Assembly: GCA_958296235.1 (NCBI GenBank)
Contig: OY282457.1
Coordinates: 3,281,338 to 3,345,337, forward strand
Origin: an uncultured Candidatus Binatia bacterium
GTDB lineage: Bacteria > Desulfobacterota > Binatia > Bin18
Direction: 5' to 3'
DNA length: 64,000 bases
Shown here: piece by piece, positions 53,737 to 62,594 of the stretch
How the letters are laid out: every line of letters starts with the position of its first letter
How positions within the stretch are numbered: the first letter of the stretch is position 1
Notes under the pieces: model-generated
Database searches by the model: none
What the model was told of the DNA's origin: nothing
What the model saw: the letters and a program-made list of their open reading frames with translations, nothing else
Program-made: the position numbers and the translations under genes

Positions 53737-54168
53737 ATGATACGTGCTGCAACCGTGCGCATGGTCGCAGAAGAAGAAGCCAGCGGCAAAGTCGCGGAGA
53801 TTTATGCTGACATCAAAGCCACCAAGGGCATTCCCGCAGTGCCGAATTTCTGGCGGGCGCTGGCCAGCCATCCAGATAGTCTGGAAATGATCTGGACCCG
53901 GCTGAAAGCGCTCATGCACCCCGAGGCCAGCGGACGGGAATCGCCCCTTGATCCCCGCACGCGCGAGATTATTGCCCTGGCCGTTTCCGCCACCAACGGC
54001 TGTGCGTATTGTATTAACTCCCACACCGCGGCCCTGCGGAAGCTGGGCTGCGACACCGAAACGCTGGGAGAGGTCATGGCCATTGTGGCGCTGTTCAACA
54101 GCACCAACGCCCTGGCCGACGGCTATCAGATCACACCGGACGTATTACCGCCTGTTGACGAGGCGTGA
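53737..54168 (+). CDS. Carboxymuconolactone decarboxylase/AhpD-like protein
   Basis: This is a 143-residue helical protein. It carries TREIIALAVSATNGCAYCIN with SHTAALRKLG: the CxxC and conserved His of AhpD-type peroxidase-associated proteins. The N-terminal EEASGKVAEIYADIKATKGI and PNFWRALASHP mark the uncharacterised peroxidase-related subgroup. It likely acts as an alkylhydroperoxide or redox enzyme. GGGAGGGAGCG precedes the ATG. It is 27 bp upstream of the penicillin acylase gene. Confidence 0.85.
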   Translation: MIRAATVRMVAEEEASGKVAEIYADIKATKGIPAVPNFWRALASHPDSLEMIWTRLKALMHPEASGRESPLDPRTREIIALAVSATNGCAYCINSHTAALRKLGCDTETLGEVMAIVALFNSTNALADGYQITPDVLPPVDEA

Positions 54169-54195
54169 CCAAGAAGGCGGATGACAGGGGCGACT

Positions 54196-56679
54196 ATGCC
54201 GACGGTTGCAAAAACTGCGTCTTTACTCGCTCTCTTCCTGTGTGTCGGCCCTTGGCTCTCTCCGCCCCTGGGTCGAGCCGCGGTCGTGCCTCAGACCAGC
54301 GTTCAGGAGGATGGAATGGAAACACTGCGCGTCTCCGGTCTCCGCGAGCCGGTCGAAATCCTGACCGACCGCTGGGGCATTGCCCACATCTATGCCAAGA
54401 ACCAGCCTGACCTGTTTTTCGCCCAGGGCTATAACGCGGCCCGCGACCGCCTGTTTCAGCTTGAAATCTGGCGTCGCCGCGTCACCGGCACGCTGGCCGA
54501 GATTCAGGGCCCCAAAGCCCTGGAGCGTGACATCGGCGCCCGGCTGCTGCGCTTTCGCGGCGACCTGGACCAGGAGTGTCAGCACTATCACCCGGACGGG
54601 AAAGAGATCATCGCCGCCTTCGTGCAGGGCATTAACGCCTATATTCGGCAGGCCCAGGAACAGCCGGAGCTGCTGCCGCTTGAGTTCGACCTGCTCGGCC
54701 TCACCCCCCAAGCCTGGACCCCGGACATCGTGCTGGCGCGCCTCGGCGGGATTTTTCTGAACCTGGAAACCGAGGTCCTGATCGCCCAGGCGCTGCAAAC
54801 CATGCAGCCCGAAACGATCCGGACGATGCTCCATTTGCACCCCGGAACGCCCGACCTGACTGTCCCCGAAGGGCTTGATGTGGCGACTATTCCCGACGAT
54901 GTCCTGAAGTATTATCAAGCCGCGCGCGAAGCGGTCGCCTTTGCGCCCGAAGACATTATTGATCCTCAACAGCGCGCCCCGGAAACCGCCGGCGCAACGA
55001 CTCAGGCCGCTGGCCAGACGGCTCCCCCGGCCTTCGGCGGGAAGAGCGTGTCTCAAGACGAGGGCAGTAATAACTGGGTGGTGGACGGCACCAAAACGCT
55101 CTCTCGCAAGCCGTTGATGGTCAACGACCCGCACCGCTCGATTACGGCGCCGTCGCTGCGCTACTGGGTGCATCTGGTTGCGCCCGGCTGGAACGTGATT
55201 GGCGGTGGCGAACCCCACCTGCCGGGCGTATCTATCGGACATAACGAGCAGGGGGCCTGGGGGCTGACGATTTTCCCGACCGACTCTGAAGACCTGTATG
55301 TTTACAAGACCAATCCAGCTAACCCGCAGCAGTATTGGTACCGGGGGGAATGGGAGGATATGCGGGTTCTCAGTGAGACGCTCCCGGTGAAGGGCCAGGA
55401 CGCCGTCACGGTCGCCCTGAAATACACCCGGCACGGCCCCATCCTGGCAGAAGACCCACAGCGCCACCTGGCTTTTGGGCTGCGGGCCGCCTGGCTCGAT
55501 ATCGGCGGGGCGCCGTATCTGGCCAGCCTGCGGATGGACCAGGCCACGACCTGGCAAGAGTTCCGCGCCGCGTGCGCCTATTCCCGCGCTCCGTCAGAGA
55601 ATATGGTCTGGGCGGATACGCGCGGTAATATCGGCTGGCAGGCGGTTGGCGTGGTGCCGCTCCGGCCCAACTGGAACGGCTTGACGCCCGTGCCGGGGGA
55701 TGGACGCTTTGAGTGGGATGGCTATCTGCCGATCCGCGAGCTGCCGCACTCTCTGAATCCCCCGCAGGGATTTATCGCCACCGCAAACCAGGAGAATCTG
55801 CCGCCCAACTACCCCTATCCGATCAGCTATTACTGGCTGGAGCCGTACCGGTTTGCCCGGATTGAGGAGGTCCTTGCCGCGGGTAAAAACCTGACGGCCC
55901 GTGAGATGATGCACCTCCAGAGCGACGAATACTCGATTCCGGCGCGTCTGCTGGTACCGTTTCTACACGCTCTGGACAAGGAGTCGATGGCGGCAGACCC
56001 GCTCGTCCAAGCCGCGGTCACCACGCTGCGCGCCTGGGACTTCGTGTTGGACAAGGACTCCGTTGCCGCCGGCATCTATGCCGCCTGGCAGCGCCAGTTG
56101 TGGGAGCAATTTCGGAACACGCACGTCCCGGTCGCTCTGCGGGAATCATTTGCGAGTATTGTTGTCACCCCGCTCATCAACAGCCTCCTCGCCCCGGATG
56201 GCGGCTACGGTCCTGACCCGCTTGCCGGGCGAGACCGGTTCGTACGTGAGAGTTTCGAGGCCGCCGTCCACTCCCTCGCCACCCGCTTCGGCCCGGACAT
56301 GGACAACTGGACCTATGGACAAACCGCCTATCACCACATCGTCATCAAACACATGCTGAGCGATGCGGTGAACGCCGAACTCCGCGCCCAACTCGACGTG
56401 GGTCCCATTCCGCGGGGCGGTGACAGCTTTACAGTCAATAATACCGGCAGCGAGGACATGCAGACCGTGGGCGCTTCTTTTCGGCTGATTGCCGACCCCG
56501 GCAACTGGGACCGGTCGTTGGGTATCAATACGCCCGGACAGGCCGGCGACCCGGCCCAGGCCCAGTATCGCGCGCTGTCCGGTCTGTGGGCCGAGGGGAA
56601 GTATTTCCCCGTTCTGTATTCCCGAGACAAGATTCTGGCGGTGACGGAACACAAGACGCTGCTCCAGCCAGAGCCATAA
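54196..56679 (+). CDS. Penicillin acylase family protein (periplasmic Ntn hydrolase)
   Basis: The 827-residue precursor has a signal peptide (VAKTASLLALFLCVGPWLS), an alpha chain with EILTDRWGIAHIYAKNQPDL and FAQGYNAARDRLFQLEIWRR, a spacer, then the self-cleavage site DEGSNNWVVDGTKTLSRKPL. The Ser after Gly becomes the N-terminal nucleophile of the beta chain. NDPHRSITAPSLRYWVHL and EGSNNWV are family hallmarks. These enzymes hydrolyse amides such as penicillin G or acyl-homoserine lactones. I prefer the second ATG, 54196; 54181 is also possible. The gene is followed by an amidohydrolase. Confidence 0.88.
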   Translation: MPTVAKTASLLALFLCVGPWLSPPLGRAAVVPQTSVQEDGMETLRVSGLREPVEILTDRWGIAHIYAKNQPDLFFAQGYNAARDRLFQLEIWRRRVTGTLAEIQGPKALERDIGARLLRFRGDLDQECQHYHPDGKEIIAAFVQGINAYIRQAQEQPELLPLEFDLLGLTPQAWTPDIVLARLGGIFLNLETEVLIAQALQTMQPETIRTMLHLHPGTPDLTVPEGLDVATIPDDVLKYYQAAREAVAFAPEDIIDPQQRAPETAGATTQAAGQTAPPAFGGKSVSQDEGSNNWVVDGTKTLSRKPLMVNDPHRSITAPSLRYWVHLVAPGWNVIGGGEPHLPGVSIGHNEQGAWGLTIFPTDSEDLYVYKTNPANPQQYWYRGEWEDMRVLSETLPVKGQDAVTVALKYTRHGPILAEDPQRHLAFGLRAAWLDIGGAPYLASLRMDQATTWQEFRAACAYSRAPSENMVWADTRGNIGWQAVGVVPLRPNWNGLTPVPGDGRFEWDGYLPIRELPHSLNPPQGFIATANQENLPPNYPYPISYYWLEPYRFARIEEVLAAGKNLTAREMMHLQSDEYSIPARLLVPFLHALDKESMAADPLVQAAVTTLRAWDFVLDKDSVAAGIYAAWQRQLWEQFRNTHVPVALRESFASIVVTPLINSLLAPDGGYGPDPLAGRDRFVRESFEAAVHSLATRFGPDMDNWTYGQTAYHHIVIKHMLSDAVNAELRAQLDVGPIPRGGDSFTVNNTGSEDMQTVGASFRLIADPGNWDRSLGINTPGQAGDPAQAQYRALSGLWAEGKYFPVLYSRDKILAVTEHKTLLQPEP

Positions 56680-56796
56680 ATCCTTTACCGGGCGACGGTT
56701 CCCGGCGGTCCGCACAACTGTGAACACGGCGCCATTCAGGCTTGCCGGGTTTGCGGCTTCCTTGGTATGTTTGGGCCGTATTCAAGGAGGGACGCG

Positions 56797-58065
56797 ATGT
56801 CAGCAATAGATTCTCAAGCAGCATCTCCACGCAATGAATGGCGCAAGCAGACCCCGGGTCATGCCGGCTGGGCGCGAACCGCGCGCGCTGGTGATCCACA
56901 CAAATACTATATGGTTTCGGTCGATACGCACGGGATCGAACCGAACGATTATCTGGAGCAGCGCATTGAGAGAAAATATCTCGATCGTATTCCGCGCATG
57001 GAGATTGACGAGGACGGCGCGCAGTGGACGATCTGCGAGGGCATGAAGCCCGTGCTGGTCAAACCGGGCCGCAATTATGAAAAACACCTGCCGGCCCTGG
57101 AGTCGTTCGAAGATATCGACATGTTTCAGCCCTACTCAAAGCGCTTTGAGGCCGCAGATGTGCGCCGCAACCATGCCGGCACCGACATCGCACAGCGTCT
57201 GGCCGACGCGGACGCGGATGGCATTGATGCCGAGATTATTTTTCCGAATAAGGGCCTGTTGGCCTTTGGCACGCCTGACCCGGTTTTCCAGGGGGCGATG
57301 TTCCGCGCCTGGAACCGCTGGGCGCTTGAGACCTTTGGCGAGCACTGGACGCGCTTCATGCCCATGGCCATGATTGCCACCGGTGATCTTGAGGGGGCTA
57401 TGGCCGAAGTGCAGTGGGCCGCGGAGCGCGGCTTCAAGGGGCTCACCATGCCGAATAAGCCCATCTTTGGCCCGCTCAAAGATGGCGAGCTGCAATACAA
57501 CGACAAATCGTTCGAGCCTCTCTGGTCGCTGATTGAAGAAGTGGATCTGCCCATGACCTTCCACGTCTCAACCGGACGCGACCCGCGCGCGGTCGGGGGC
57601 AATGGCGGGGCGCTGATTAACTATGTTTCGCACTCGATGTCTACCGTCATGGACCCGCTTGTACACCTGATCTCCTCGGGCGTGTTTGAGCGCCATCCCC
57701 GCCTCAAAGCCGGCTCTATTGAAGGCGGTATCGGCTGGGTGCCCTGGATGGTCGAAACCCTCGACTACGCCCATAAAGCCCACCATATGTGGGTGCGGCC
57801 GGTACTGCCCGAACCGCCCAGCTTTTATTATCGGCGCAACTGTTTCTCAGCCTTCATGAATGACCGCTCCACGCTGCTCCTGGCCGAAGAGCTGAACCTG
57901 GTCAAGAATTTTATGTGGTCGAACGACTATCCGCACCACGAAGGCAGTTGGCCGTACTCGGCCGCCAGCATCGAGCGCCAGATGGATACCTTGTCAGAAG
58001 AAAGCCGCGAGAAGATTCTCGGTCTGAACGCCGCCCAGGTGTTCAAACTGGATGTGCCGGAGTAA
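56797..58065 (+). CDS. Amidohydrolase (PF04909, ACMSD-like)
   Basis: The 422-residue protein belongs to the TIM-barrel amidohydrolase-2 group. It has the metal site VSVDTHGIEPNDYLEQRIER (DxH instead of the usual HxH), FMPMAMIATGDLEGAMAEVQ, LPMTFHVSTGRDP with His, YVSHSMSTVMDPLVHLISSG and FMWSNDYPHHEGSWPYS with the late Asp. Relatives act as decarboxylases or hydrolases of aromatic acids. AAGGAGGG supports ATG 56797. The neighbours suggest catabolism. Confidence 0.82.
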   Translation: MSAIDSQAASPRNEWRKQTPGHAGWARTARAGDPHKYYMVSVDTHGIEPNDYLEQRIERKYLDRIPRMEIDEDGAQWTICEGMKPVLVKPGRNYEKHLPALESFEDIDMFQPYSKRFEAADVRRNHAGTDIAQRLADADADGIDAEIIFPNKGLLAFGTPDPVFQGAMFRAWNRWALETFGEHWTRFMPMAMIATGDLEGAMAEVQWAAERGFKGLTMPNKPIFGPLKDGELQYNDKSFEPLWSLIEEVDLPMTFHVSTGRDPRAVGGNGGALINYVSHSMSTVMDPLVHLISSGVFERHPRLKAGSIEGGIGWVPWMVETLDYAHKAHHMWVRPVLPEPPSFYYRRNCFSAFMNDRSTLLLAEELNLVKNFMWSNDYPHHEGSWPYSAASIERQMDTLSEESREKILGLNAAQVFKLDVPE

Positions 58066-58173
58066 GACCACACTGGAGACGGACTCTGACCCTCAGGATT
58101 CCGCTCAAGCCGTAGGCAGAACCGAAACCCCATCGGCTTACTCGGAGCCGGCTGAGATAAGGAAGAAAAGGCA

Positions 58174-58287
58174 ATGGGTCTGACGAACGCGAAGATTCAA
58201 CTGCGGAATCCAAGACTGCCCGAATTGGAAGCGGTGGAGATCGACGCGCTGGCGGATACCGGCGTGCTGCGTACGGGTTGTAGCTGA
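58174..58287 (+). pseudogene. Truncated retropepsin-like (clan AA) protein
   Basis: The 37-residue frame LTNAKIQLRNPRLPELEAVE and VEIDALADTGVLRTGCS ends in TGA. Clan AA aspartic proteases begin like this with ALVDSGA or ALADTGA, so the active-site ADTG remains but the rest is gone. The stop overlaps the ATG of the methylase gene. A GGAAGAAAAGG site precedes it. Confidence 0.5.
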
Positions 58288-59927
58288 TGCAGAGCACTGC
58301 GGACATGGAACAGCGTCGCGTGGCGCTTCAGGCAGACCTGGACGCGGCTAGGGACCGGGCGGAGCGGAATCGGTTGGGCCAGTTTGCGACACCGAGTCAG
58401 CTTGCCGGCGACATGCTCAGCCATGCCAGAACGCTCCTGGGGAAACACGCGAAGGTGCGGTTTCTTGACCCCGCGCTCGGAACAGGCACATTCTATTCTG
58501 CGCTGCTGGACGTGTTTTCAAAGAACAATGTCGAGTCCGCAGTCGGGTATGAAATAGACCCGCATTACGGCAGGGCCGCAGCCGGGCTATGGAGAGCGAC
58601 CGGGCTGGAGGTCCGACTTGAGGACTTCACCTTGGCCTGTCCGCCGGAAACATCTGAACAGTTCAATCTGCTGATCTGCAATCCGCCCTATGTCCGGCAT
58701 CACCACATTGCCAGCGCGGACAAGCAGAGATTGCAGGCTCGGACGCGGCTTGCGTGCGGGGTCGGGATGAACGGGCTGGCCGGACTGTACTGCTATTTTT
58801 TGGGCATGAGCCATGCCTGGCTGGCGGACCGAGGCGTAGCCGGGTGGCTGATACCGAGCGAGTTCATGGACGTGAACTATGGCGCTTCAGTCAAGTGTTA
58901 TCTGCTCGACAGCGTGACCTTGCTGCATATCCACCGCTTCGACCCGCACGAGGTGCAGTTTGGTGACGCCCTGGTCTCGTCTGCGGTTGTGTGGTTTCGC
59001 AAAGAGAAGCCGCCCTTCAATCACACCGTCCGATTTACCTACGGTGGTTCGCTGCAACACCCGACGCTCGACCGGCGGGCGCCGGTCAGCTCCCTGCGCC
59101 GCGACCCGAAATGGACACGCTACCCCATGACGGGGCAGTACCACGAAACACATGCGCCCGTATTGGCCGATTTTTTCAAGATTCAGCGCGGCCTGGCGAC
59201 TGGAAACAACAAGTATTTCATTCTGTCGTCCGAGGAGATCAAACGCCGCAAGCTGCCCATGCCGGCGTTTCGTCCGATACTGCCGAGCCCGCGCTATATA
59301 GCGGATGACGAGATTGCCGCGGACGACGAGGGCAAGCCGGTATTGGAGCGCCGTTTATTCGTGCTGGACTGCCGGCTGGCAGAGGCAGAAGTCGAGAGGC
59401 GTTATCCCACGCTGTGGTCGTATCTTGCGGAAGGAAAGGCGCAAGGCGTAGCCGCGCGCTATTTATGCCGGCGCCGGACGCCCTGGTATAGGCAGGAAAC
59501 CCGGCCGGCGGCCCCCTTTGTCTGTACCTATCTCGGTCGTAGCAATACTGCCCGCGCCAGACCGTTTCGCTTTATTCTCAACAATTCTCAAGCCACCGCG
59601 GCGAACGTATATTTGATGCTCTATCCGAAGCGGTCGCTCGATACGGCCATGAGTCAGGATGCAGCGCTGAAACGGCGGCTCTGGAAGGCGTTGAACAATA
59701 TCCGTCCACAGGTAATGCTCGGCGAAGGTCGGGTGTACGGCGGTGGGCTATACAAGTTGGAACCCAAAGAATTGGGCAATATTCTCGCCACCGCTATTGC
59801 AGCCCTGCTGCCCGACTCCGCCCAGCCCCGCCGCGAGAAGCGGCCCGACCTTTTTGAAGACCATATCCCCCGAAAGAACCCGTCCGGCCTATCCCCTCCC
59901 CCTCTGGGAGAGGGGGAGGGCTCATGA
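58287..59927 (+). CDS. Eco57I-like N6-adenine DNA methylase, solitary
   Basis: The 546-residue protein has RNRLGQFATPSQLAGDMLSH, motif I VRFLDPALGTGTFYSALLD, and motif IV FNLLICNPPYVRHHHIASAD, a gamma-class N6-adenine methylase. KALNNIRPQVMLGEGRVYGG GLYKLEPKELG (split at 20) is a typical C-terminal region of methylases paired with XamI-type nucleases. No nuclease gene follows, so this may be an orphan methylase. The last 15 or so residues (NPSGLSPPPLGEGEGS) come from a dispersed hairpin repeat that runs into the gene, which suggests the original 3' end was altered. The start overlaps a small truncated retropepsin frame. Confidence 0.8.
   Translation: MQSTADMEQRRVALQADLDAARDRAERNRLGQFATPSQLAGDMLSHARTLLGKHAKVRFLDPALGTGTFYSALLDVFSKNNVESAVGYEIDPHYGRAAAGLWRATGLEVRLEDFTLACPPETSEQFNLLICNPPYVRHHHIASADKQRLQARTRLACGVGMNGLAGLYCYFLGMSHAWLADRGVAGWLIPSEFMDVNYGASVKCYLLDSVTLLHIHRFDPHEVQFGDALVSSAVVWFRKEKPPFNHTVRFTYGGSLQHPTLDRRAPVSSLRRDPKWTRYPMTGQYHETHAPVLADFFKIQRGLATGNNKYFILSSEEIKRRKLPMPAFRPILPSPRYIADDEIAADDEGKPVLERRLFVLDCRLAEAEVERRYPTLWSYLAEGKAQGVAARYLCRRRTPWYRQETRPAAPFVCTYLGRSNTARARPFRFILNNSQATAANVYLMLYPKRSLDTAMSQDAALKRRLWKALNNIRPQVMLGEGRVYGGGLYKLEPKELGNILATAIAALLPDSAQPRREKRPDLFEDHIPRKNPSGLSPPPLGEGEGS
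59894..59920. repeat. Dispersed hairpin repeat inside the 3' end of the methylase gene
   Basis: CCCTCCCCCTCT and AGAGGGGGAGGG form a perfect 12-bp stem with a GGG loop. It is related by composition to the CTCTCC elements at 5152 and 11049 and supplies the stop-proximal codons of the methylase. Confidence 0.6.
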
Positions 59928-59956
59928 ATATGTAGAGGAGACAAGGAGAACAGAGC

Positions 59957-60976
59957 ATGGATCGAAAATACTGGTCGTTTGTGATTCCGGCGCTTGAGCC
60001 GGATTTCGCAACCGCCGTCAAAAAGCTGGAAGACCGCGGCCTTGCCGGGGTGACTGTTCCCCAGGTGTACGGCTCGCCGTTTGCACCGCTGGCAGCCGCG
60101 GCAGTCGTGACAACGCGGCTCGAACTCGCCACCGGCATTGCCATTGGTTTGACGCGCAGCCCGTTCGAGACCGCGGTGACTGCGCTTGATCTCGACCACC
60201 TGTCCAAAGGCCGCTTCATTCTGGGGCTGGGCACTGGACCCAAACACTGGACCAACGGCTATTTCGGGATGCCGTACGACAAGCCGGTGTCACGGCTGCG
60301 CGAGGTCGTGCAGATTCTGCGCCACGTTGAGGACGGCGCTCGCTCCGGGGAGATGCGGCCCTGGGAGGGACAGTTCCATCATCTCAGTTTTGATTCCTAT
60401 CAACCCACGCTGCCGCCGTATCGAGAACGGATTCCCGTCTGGATTGCCGCCCTGCGCCAGCGCATGTGCGAGTTGACGGGCGAGGTGGCCGACGGTTTGA
60501 TCGGGCATCCGGTCTGGTCGGTCGAATGGGCCCTGGGTCAGGCCCAGGAATCGGTGGCTGTCGGCGCGGCGCGCACCGGACGCGACCCCGCCGCAATTCA
60601 TTTTCAGCCCTGGGTGACCGCTTCTATTGATGCCGACGAAAAGGTGGCCTTGCGGGACGCAAAACCCTGGCTGGCCTTCTATGCGGGCTTCAGCCAGTAT
60701 GCCCCCTATTTCGAGGCGCACGGATTCGGGGCCGAGGCGCGCAAAATCAATGCAGCCTCCAAGACGATGAACTGCGTGCAGGCCGCGCAATACGTACCAG
60801 ATGAAATGGTTCGGGCCTTTGGCGCGCACGGCACGCCGGACCAAGTTCGGGAGCGGATTGAGCCTTTGTGGCAACGGGCCAACTCCATGTGTATCGTTCC
60901 GCCCAATTGGGGAATGACACCCGAGAAATTAGCGAAAAAGGTCCAGGCGATTGCCGATACCTTCTGGCCGCAGTAG
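59957..60976 (+). CDS. LLM-class flavin/F420-dependent oxidoreductase
   Basis: The 339-residue luciferase-like barrel has LAGVTVPQVYGSPFAPLAAA, LELATGIAIGLTRSPFETAV and LDHLSKGRFILGLGTGPKHW. IPVWIAALRQRMCELTGEVA is the second signature. The FILGLGTGPKHWTNGYFG block resembles TIGR03617-type F420-dependent enzymes. The ATG at 59957 follows ACAAGGAGAAC. It is followed by an enoyl-CoA hydratase, 33 bp away. Confidence 0.86.
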   Translation: MDRKYWSFVIPALEPDFATAVKKLEDRGLAGVTVPQVYGSPFAPLAAAAVVTTRLELATGIAIGLTRSPFETAVTALDLDHLSKGRFILGLGTGPKHWTNGYFGMPYDKPVSRLREVVQILRHVEDGARSGEMRPWEGQFHHLSFDSYQPTLPPYRERIPVWIAALRQRMCELTGEVADGLIGHPVWSVEWALGQAQESVAVGAARTGRDPAAIHFQPWVTASIDADEKVALRDAKPWLAFYAGFSQYAPYFEAHGFGAEARKINAASKTMNCVQAAQYVPDEMVRAFGAHGTPDQVRERIEPLWQRANSMCIVPPNWGMTPEKLAKKVQAIADTFWPQ

Positions 60977-61009
60977 GCCGGCGCGCCAATCTCTCTGAGG
61001 AGGAAGCCT

Positions 61010-61807
61010 ATGGATTTTCGTTATCTGCTGGTTGAACACGACCGGGGCATTTGCCGTATTACCCTGAATCGCCCCGAACGCCTGAATGCGATTAACATCC
61101 GAGTCGGCCTGGAACTGCTCCAGGCGCTTGAGACGTGCGATTATGATGAATCGGTCCGGGCCGTGATCCTGACCGGGGCCGGCCGCGCCTTTTGCGCCGG
61201 TGACGATCTCAAGGGCATGGCCGAACCCGACCAACCGGAACGGCGCTTCACAGACACGGTCAAGCACTACGTCCAGGGCGAGGGTCGCTGGCCCCTGGTG
61301 GTAGCCAAGATGCGCGCCCTGTCCAAGCCGGTCATTGGCATGATTAACGGGCACGCGCACGGGGCGGGTTTTAATCTTGCGCTGGGCTGCGACCTGCGGG
61401 TGATGGCCGATTCGGCAACCCTGTGCATTCCGTTCGTCAAGCGCGGTATTGCGACCGGCACCAGCCTGCTGCAACAGTTTGTGGGTATCGGCAAAGCCCT
61501 GGAGTGGGCGCTGCTCGGCACCCAGCTTTCGGCTCAGGAAGCGGAACGCTGGGGCCTGGTCAATAGTGTGGCGTCCTTAGAAAAACTGGAAGAGACCACA
61601 TTGGAGCTCGCTGGCGCATTAGCCCAGGGACCGACCCAAACCTACGGCTTTACCAAGTCGGCCATTATTCATGGCTGGGAGGCCCCACCCGAACGGGCGT
61701 ACGAATACCAGGGCCAGGCTTTTCTGCTGTCACACCAGACCGAAGACTTCCAGGAAGGCCGCCGGGCCTTTCTCGAAAAACGGCCCCCACGTTTTCAGGG
61801 TCGATGA
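61010..61807 (+). CDS. Enoyl-CoA hydratase/isomerase family protein
   Basis: The 265-residue crotonase has ICRITLNRPERLNAINIRVG, the oxyanion-hole block TGAGRAFCAGDDLKGMAE and INGHAHGAGFNLALGCDLRV, FVKRGIATGTSLLQQFVG, and the C-terminal LEKRPPRFQGR. TGTSLLQQ at the usual catalytic Glu position is unusual and lacks Glu, so it may not be a true hydratase. It is coupled to the LLM gene by position. AGGAGGA precedes the ATG. Confidence 0.86.
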   Translation: MDFRYLLVEHDRGICRITLNRPERLNAINIRVGLELLQALETCDYDESVRAVILTGAGRAFCAGDDLKGMAEPDQPERRFTDTVKHYVQGEGRWPLVVAKMRALSKPVIGMINGHAHGAGFNLALGCDLRVMADSATLCIPFVKRGIATGTSLLQQFVGIGKALEWALLGTQLSAQEAERWGLVNSVASLEKLEETTLELAGALAQGPTQTYGFTKSAIIHGWEAPPERAYEYQGQAFLLSHQTEDFQEGRRAFLEKRPPRFQGR

Positions 61808-61865
61808 GTGACACCCGGGGCCAGGACGTGTTATTTTCTTGTGTCACCGAGTTTGGAGATAATCG

Positions 61866-62594
61866 ATGTCCAAAGTGATCGAACACCTGGAAGTGCTCAA
61901 CCGAGCGGAACCGTTCCACCTCCTACGCCAAGTGCTGGGCAAGGGCACATTCCGAATCGATAGAGGCTTCCGCGAGGAACTGGGGACCCTGCTCGACGTC
62001 CCGATTCCGGGCGACGCGTTCATTGGTATGGATTATTGTCTTGACTGGATCAGTCTGGCCGTTCGCTTTGCCGATAAATCGCTGCCAAAAGTCCCTGTCT
62101 CCAACCCCGACAACGACCTCTTTAAGGCGAATCCTCTGCATGCCGCCCTGCTTGTTGCTTTCGATGTCCGTACGATGACACATATTGTGATGATCGAAGC
62201 AAAGGGAGATACTGGCTGGGAAAACGATCCGCTACAGAAAAAGGCAGACCGATTGTGCCGAGTTTTCTCGGGGACGGACCAGAATCGCGTAACCCCTCAT
62301 TTCGTTCTGATGTCGCCGCGGCGCCCCTGCCGAATCAACGTCGAAAATTGGCCGGATTGGATGTACGACAGATGCCGTAATGCGCCGCGTTGGTTGGAGC
62401 TCCCCCTTCGTCCAACGCTATACAAAGCCACTCAGGGTACAAAGGACAGTGGAAAAGTCTGGATAGAGTCGGTTAAGAAGTCTCAGCCAGAAGTACAGGG
62501 CAAGGACTGGGCCGCGTTCTTTGACGCTGACACGCGGGGCAGTCTGCCCGACCGGCACCAGCCTCAGCTTGATATGCGCGAGGATATTCGTTGA
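61866..62594 (+). CDS. Putative nuclease-like protein of unknown family
   Basis: The 242-residue protein is not recognised. Its central strand-helix stretch HIVMIEAKGDTGWENDPLQK contains an ExK as in PD-(D/E)XK nucleases; an Asp upstream (DYCLDWISLAV) could complete the site. RPCRINVENWPDWMYDRCRN and HFVLMSPRRP follow. The gene is joined to the VapC gene (TGATG overlap). Such overlaps usually link toxin to antitoxin, but this is no VapB. A restriction-like role is only a guess. Confidence 0.5.
   Translation: MSKVIEHLEVLNRAEPFHLLRQVLGKGTFRIDRGFREELGTLLDVPIPGDAFIGMDYCLDWISLAVRFADKSLPKVPVSNPDNDLFKANPLHAALLVAFDVRTMTHIVMIEAKGDTGWENDPLQKKADRLCRVFSGTDQNRVTPHFVLMSPRRPCRINVENWPDWMYDRCRNAPRWLELPLRPTLYKATQGTKDSGKVWIESVKKSQPEVQGKDWAAFFDADTRGSLPDRHQPQLDMREDIR

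Noticed and set aside
53554..54024. Longer start of the epimerase gene
   Set aside because: Would overlap the AhpD-like gene on the other strand; MAILITGGTGFLG is the normal family start.
54223..55557. 444-residue minus-strand frame over the penicillin acylase gene
   Set aside because: Shadow of a well-supported gene with no motif of its own.
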